A model generated the notes under the pieces. That model saw only the letters and a list, made by a program, of their open reading frames with translations. It did not search any database and was not told the origin of the DNA. The position numbers were made by a program, and so were the translations under genes. A DNA stretch of 64,000 nucleotides from Lycorma delicatula. Its lineage: Eukaryota; Arthropoda; Insecta; Hemiptera; Fulgoridae. Positions 61,521 through 64,000 of this stretch are shown piece after piece. Location: assembly GCF_047948215.1 (NCBI RefSeq), contig NC_134467.1, positions 35,059,020 through 35,123,019 on the forward strand, written 5' to 3'. Every line of letters begins with the position of its first letter. Positions within the stretch are counted from its first letter, which is position 1.

Positions 61521-63159
61521 AGCAACCGTTTACTACGTAAAGGTGATTTGACTTTACTAGAAAATTTCATCGAACGGGTCTCTGTCGATGTTACGTTGGA
61601 CCACATAAATTCGCATAAATAAGTCTATATCTGGATTTATATAAAAAGGATTATTATAAATTTATATATATATATATTTATAAACATATGTATATACCTC
61701 GTGTGTCGTGACTGATTAATAAACAACATCCAGAAAAAGTTGATGAAAATTTGTAATAGCAGTTTACAAATTATTGTTGGCACAGTTCTTATGGATTAAG
61801 CGCTTACTAAGAAAGGATTTTTTGACATTCAGTGTTTAAAGGGTTAAAATAGAAACAATGAATTTCTATATAGATTTTGAATTCTCCGTAAAAAATAAAA
61901 TATCAGCTTGTTTTTTGTTTGTTTAAACTTTATATGAATAACTAAAAACAAATTAATTTTTTTTTTTTTTAATTCCATCACGAAAGTGGTGAAGAATGTA
62001 AAACAAATTTCAACAATGATTCTGAACTTTCCACATTTCTGACTATACTGAAGAACAAATTCAATCGATTTGGGCTTGAAAATATTCTTCAGGTAGATAT
62101 CAAAAAATTATTTTAAGGTGTTTTGTATTTTTAATATTTGTAGGAGAAATATAATTTATATTTTTTGCTATTTTATGCTATCGCTATTGGATCAATCCTT
62201 ATAATATTTTTTTTTTAATTTATGATTGTAATCTACTTATTAATATACGATTACAGCAGCATCTGTATTTTGCTTATTAATATAAGACAAGACAGTAGTT
62301 TATTCAACATTAACCGGTAAAAGGGGAAAACAAGAATAACCGATTAGATTGTATTTTTTTTTTCTGTCAGTGTAAATTGAAAAGACTGCAATTGATCAAA
62401 GAAATCCTTCGCCCGAAAATAATTAGTGTTATAATATGATTACATATTTAAATGTATGATTACAGAAAATGGGGGAAATTTTCTGTAATACTTTTCACTC
62501 AACATTAGGATTTCTTCAATCAACTTCTCCATTTTTAGTCATATCCTTAAACCCTTTAACATAACAGAACAGTGGTTTCAGGCGTCATTCCCTAGAAATT
62601 ACAATTTAACTTGGCGAGATTAAAACGTTAAAATGGAATATTATTAAAATTTAAAATTTTTTTCAATTTCTCAGTAACAATTTTAGATTTAAATTTTCGG
62701 ATATTCTGTTGAATGGGATGAAGAAAGGTACAAGTTTGAAAGAATGATTACAATCCACGCATCTGAATATAATAAACGAGACATTTACTTCATTTGGGAT
62801 TGCAAATTTTCTTTAGGTGAATGTCTTAAACTTTTTTCGGGTTTTTTTTATTTCATTTTTTTAAGGGGTTTGTACAGCTGGTGACGAAACAATTATACAG
62901 ATATTATTGTAACTGTATGTACTATTGTTAATTTACGTAGGCGACTGGCTGTACCTGCCTCCGGTTACTTGTCTAATAAAATCATAACATCAAAATAAAT
63001 TGTCCAGGAAGGGCAAAATAAGTAGCAATAAAGAACGGGTAAAGCCAAAACGGGGATGTTAGTTTAATTATTAAATGTAAAATTTATACCTGTTTATTAA
63101 TTAAATATTTATTCAGAATTTTATTTTTTTATTTTTTTTTTTTTTTTTAGATAAACGAA

Positions 63160-63408
63160 ATGAATACAATTTACTCGTACAAATATTTATGGGTAATAGA
63201 ATTTTTAATTTTTATCAGTTTATGCAATGATATTTACGCAGAAATAAAAAACTCGAGACGTAAAAATGACATAATATTTCAAAGAACGTGTGAAAACTTT
63301 GGTTTTTCTCGAAAACAAATAGGTTTACATAACAAATGTATTGAAATGGTATCCAGTCTTACACAACAGCTTCCGAAATCCGGACTTCAACCTTCTGATA
63401 TGGAAAAG
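63160..63408 (+). CDS. Unit C coding exon 1 (gene continues beyond window)
   Basis: 249 nt, 83 codons, donor gaaaag|gtaaga at 63409. The acceptor (T run, AG at 63149-63150) and the taaacgaaATG context are the same as in A and B. The signal peptide is identical except residue 12 (V). The following segment is shortened and different (EIKNSRRKND), then the Cys pair RTCENFGFSRKQIGLHNKC is kept, and an extra LTQQLPKSG appears. Remaining exons lie outside the window, so whether it is intact is unknown. No promoter like that of A and B is visible upstream. Confidence 0.75.
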
Positions 63409-64000
63409 GTAAGATTTTTAAATAAACAGATTATTATTTGTATTAATATATTATCAAATCATCTTTTATTGCCAATTTTATTTACTAGTTTAAAGTTTAA
63501 ACGAGAAGTTTTAGCAGATTTATGTTGCTGAGTAAGTAGCGACTCGGTTTTTTGCGCGGAAGTTCTGGACTCGAATCCCGATCAATACCGGCATCATTTT
63601 ATACGCTATCTATTATCACCGCGCTTATGCTATACCTGTTGAAGCTTGGTCTTTCAAAACAAAAAAAGAACATTTAATTTTAATTGAAAAATTAAAAAAT
63701 CGATTTCATTAAATCGAGAAATACTGACAAAAGTTTTAAATTTTTTAAATTTTTGAAAATTGAAAAATTACCAATTTGAAAAAAATAATATAAAATTGAA
63801 TAAAACTGTTCCATAATAAAGAAAATTATATAAATATAAAAATGTTTCCTATGTTTTGACATTGATATCACAAAAAATTTTGAATTCATTTCGCACAATC
63901 TTATAGCAAATTTAGTTATCAGTAGCACAAAAAACTTATGTACACTTCTTAAATGTGTAGACAAAAATAAAATGAATGAGCCAAAAAAAATATCATTCAA
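63409..64000 (+). other. Start of unit C intron 1
   Basis: Matches the beginning of intron 1 in A and B, including the tRNA-like SINE at 63515-63610. No exon before the window ends. Confidence 0.6.
63515..63610 (+). repeat. tRNA-like SINE in intron 1, unit C copy
   Basis: Same position and boxes as 5205-5300 (ggactcgaatcccgatc). Confidence 0.6.

Larger units (their letters stand above)
57588..63150. other. Spacer between unit B and unit C
   Basis: Follows the spacer after unit A to about 61060, then 61540-61870 (like 27350-27700), then pieces of the 5' UTR intron (61880-62450, 62600-63150). I find no copy of the TATA/noncoding-exon block here, and no gene other than transposon relics. Confidence 0.55.

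Noticed and set aside
1..64000. CRISPR arrays, bacterial operons, rRNA genes
   Set aside because: No regularly spaced short repeats, no ribosome-binding-site-led gene runs and no rRNA-like sequence seen.

Overview
The window looks like an AT-rich insect nuclear genome. It has spliced genes with GT-AG introns, TATA/Inr-like promoters, tRNA-derived SINEs, R1-like and RTE-like non-LTR retrotransposons and Tc1/mariner relics, and no prokaryotic-style operons. The repeat mix looks like that of a sap-feeding hemipteran, but that placement rests on memory of repeat families and was not searched.

The only host genes I can support are one tandem family on the + strand. Unit A has a TATA-type promoter near 1671, a noncoding exon 1709-1841, and coding exons 4831-5097, 6617-6750, 8444-8743, 17010-17679 and 21809-22213 (591 aa). 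Unit B has the same promoter and noncoding exon at 34235-34403, and coding exons 40502-40765, 42863-42996, 45526-45825, 52923-53571 and 57124-57528 (583 aa). Unit C begins with coding exon 63160-63408 and runs off the window. A lone last exon, with its intron end and 3' flank, sits at 33058-33462 (unit A', otherwise deleted). Intron phases (0, 2, 2, 0) are identical in A and B and every junction keeps the frame. The proteins start with a nearly invariant signal peptide. The mature part is Cys-, Trp- and Tyr-rich, apparently helical, with repeated C-x15/16-C pairs. I do not recognise a named family; a secreted, fast-evolving protein (saliva or effector type) is the best guess.

Layout: 1-1.0 kb RTE endonuclease relic; 1.7-22.2 kb unit A; 22.2-28.1 kb spacer with retrotransposon tails; 28.15-29.47 kb a Tc1/mariner-like element with both ends intact; 29.5-33.5 kb remnant A'; 34.2-57.5 kb unit B; 57.5-63.1 kb spacer like that after unit A; 63.16 kb onward unit C. 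Introns 3 of A and B both carry two head-to-head R1-like relics with complementary deletions, so these insertions predate the duplication. The spacer after A resembles the spacer after B, and A' and C both lack the promoter block. This suggests that a two-gene unit [promoter-gene-gene] was itself duplicated, with about 32.6 kb between promoters.

The most interesting signals are: the uncharacterised secreted family; coding exons that by eye differ more than the adjacent noncoding sequence; the promoterless copies; a run of three fold-back hairpins exactly at a deletion junction; and inverted SINE pairs just upstream of every last exon.
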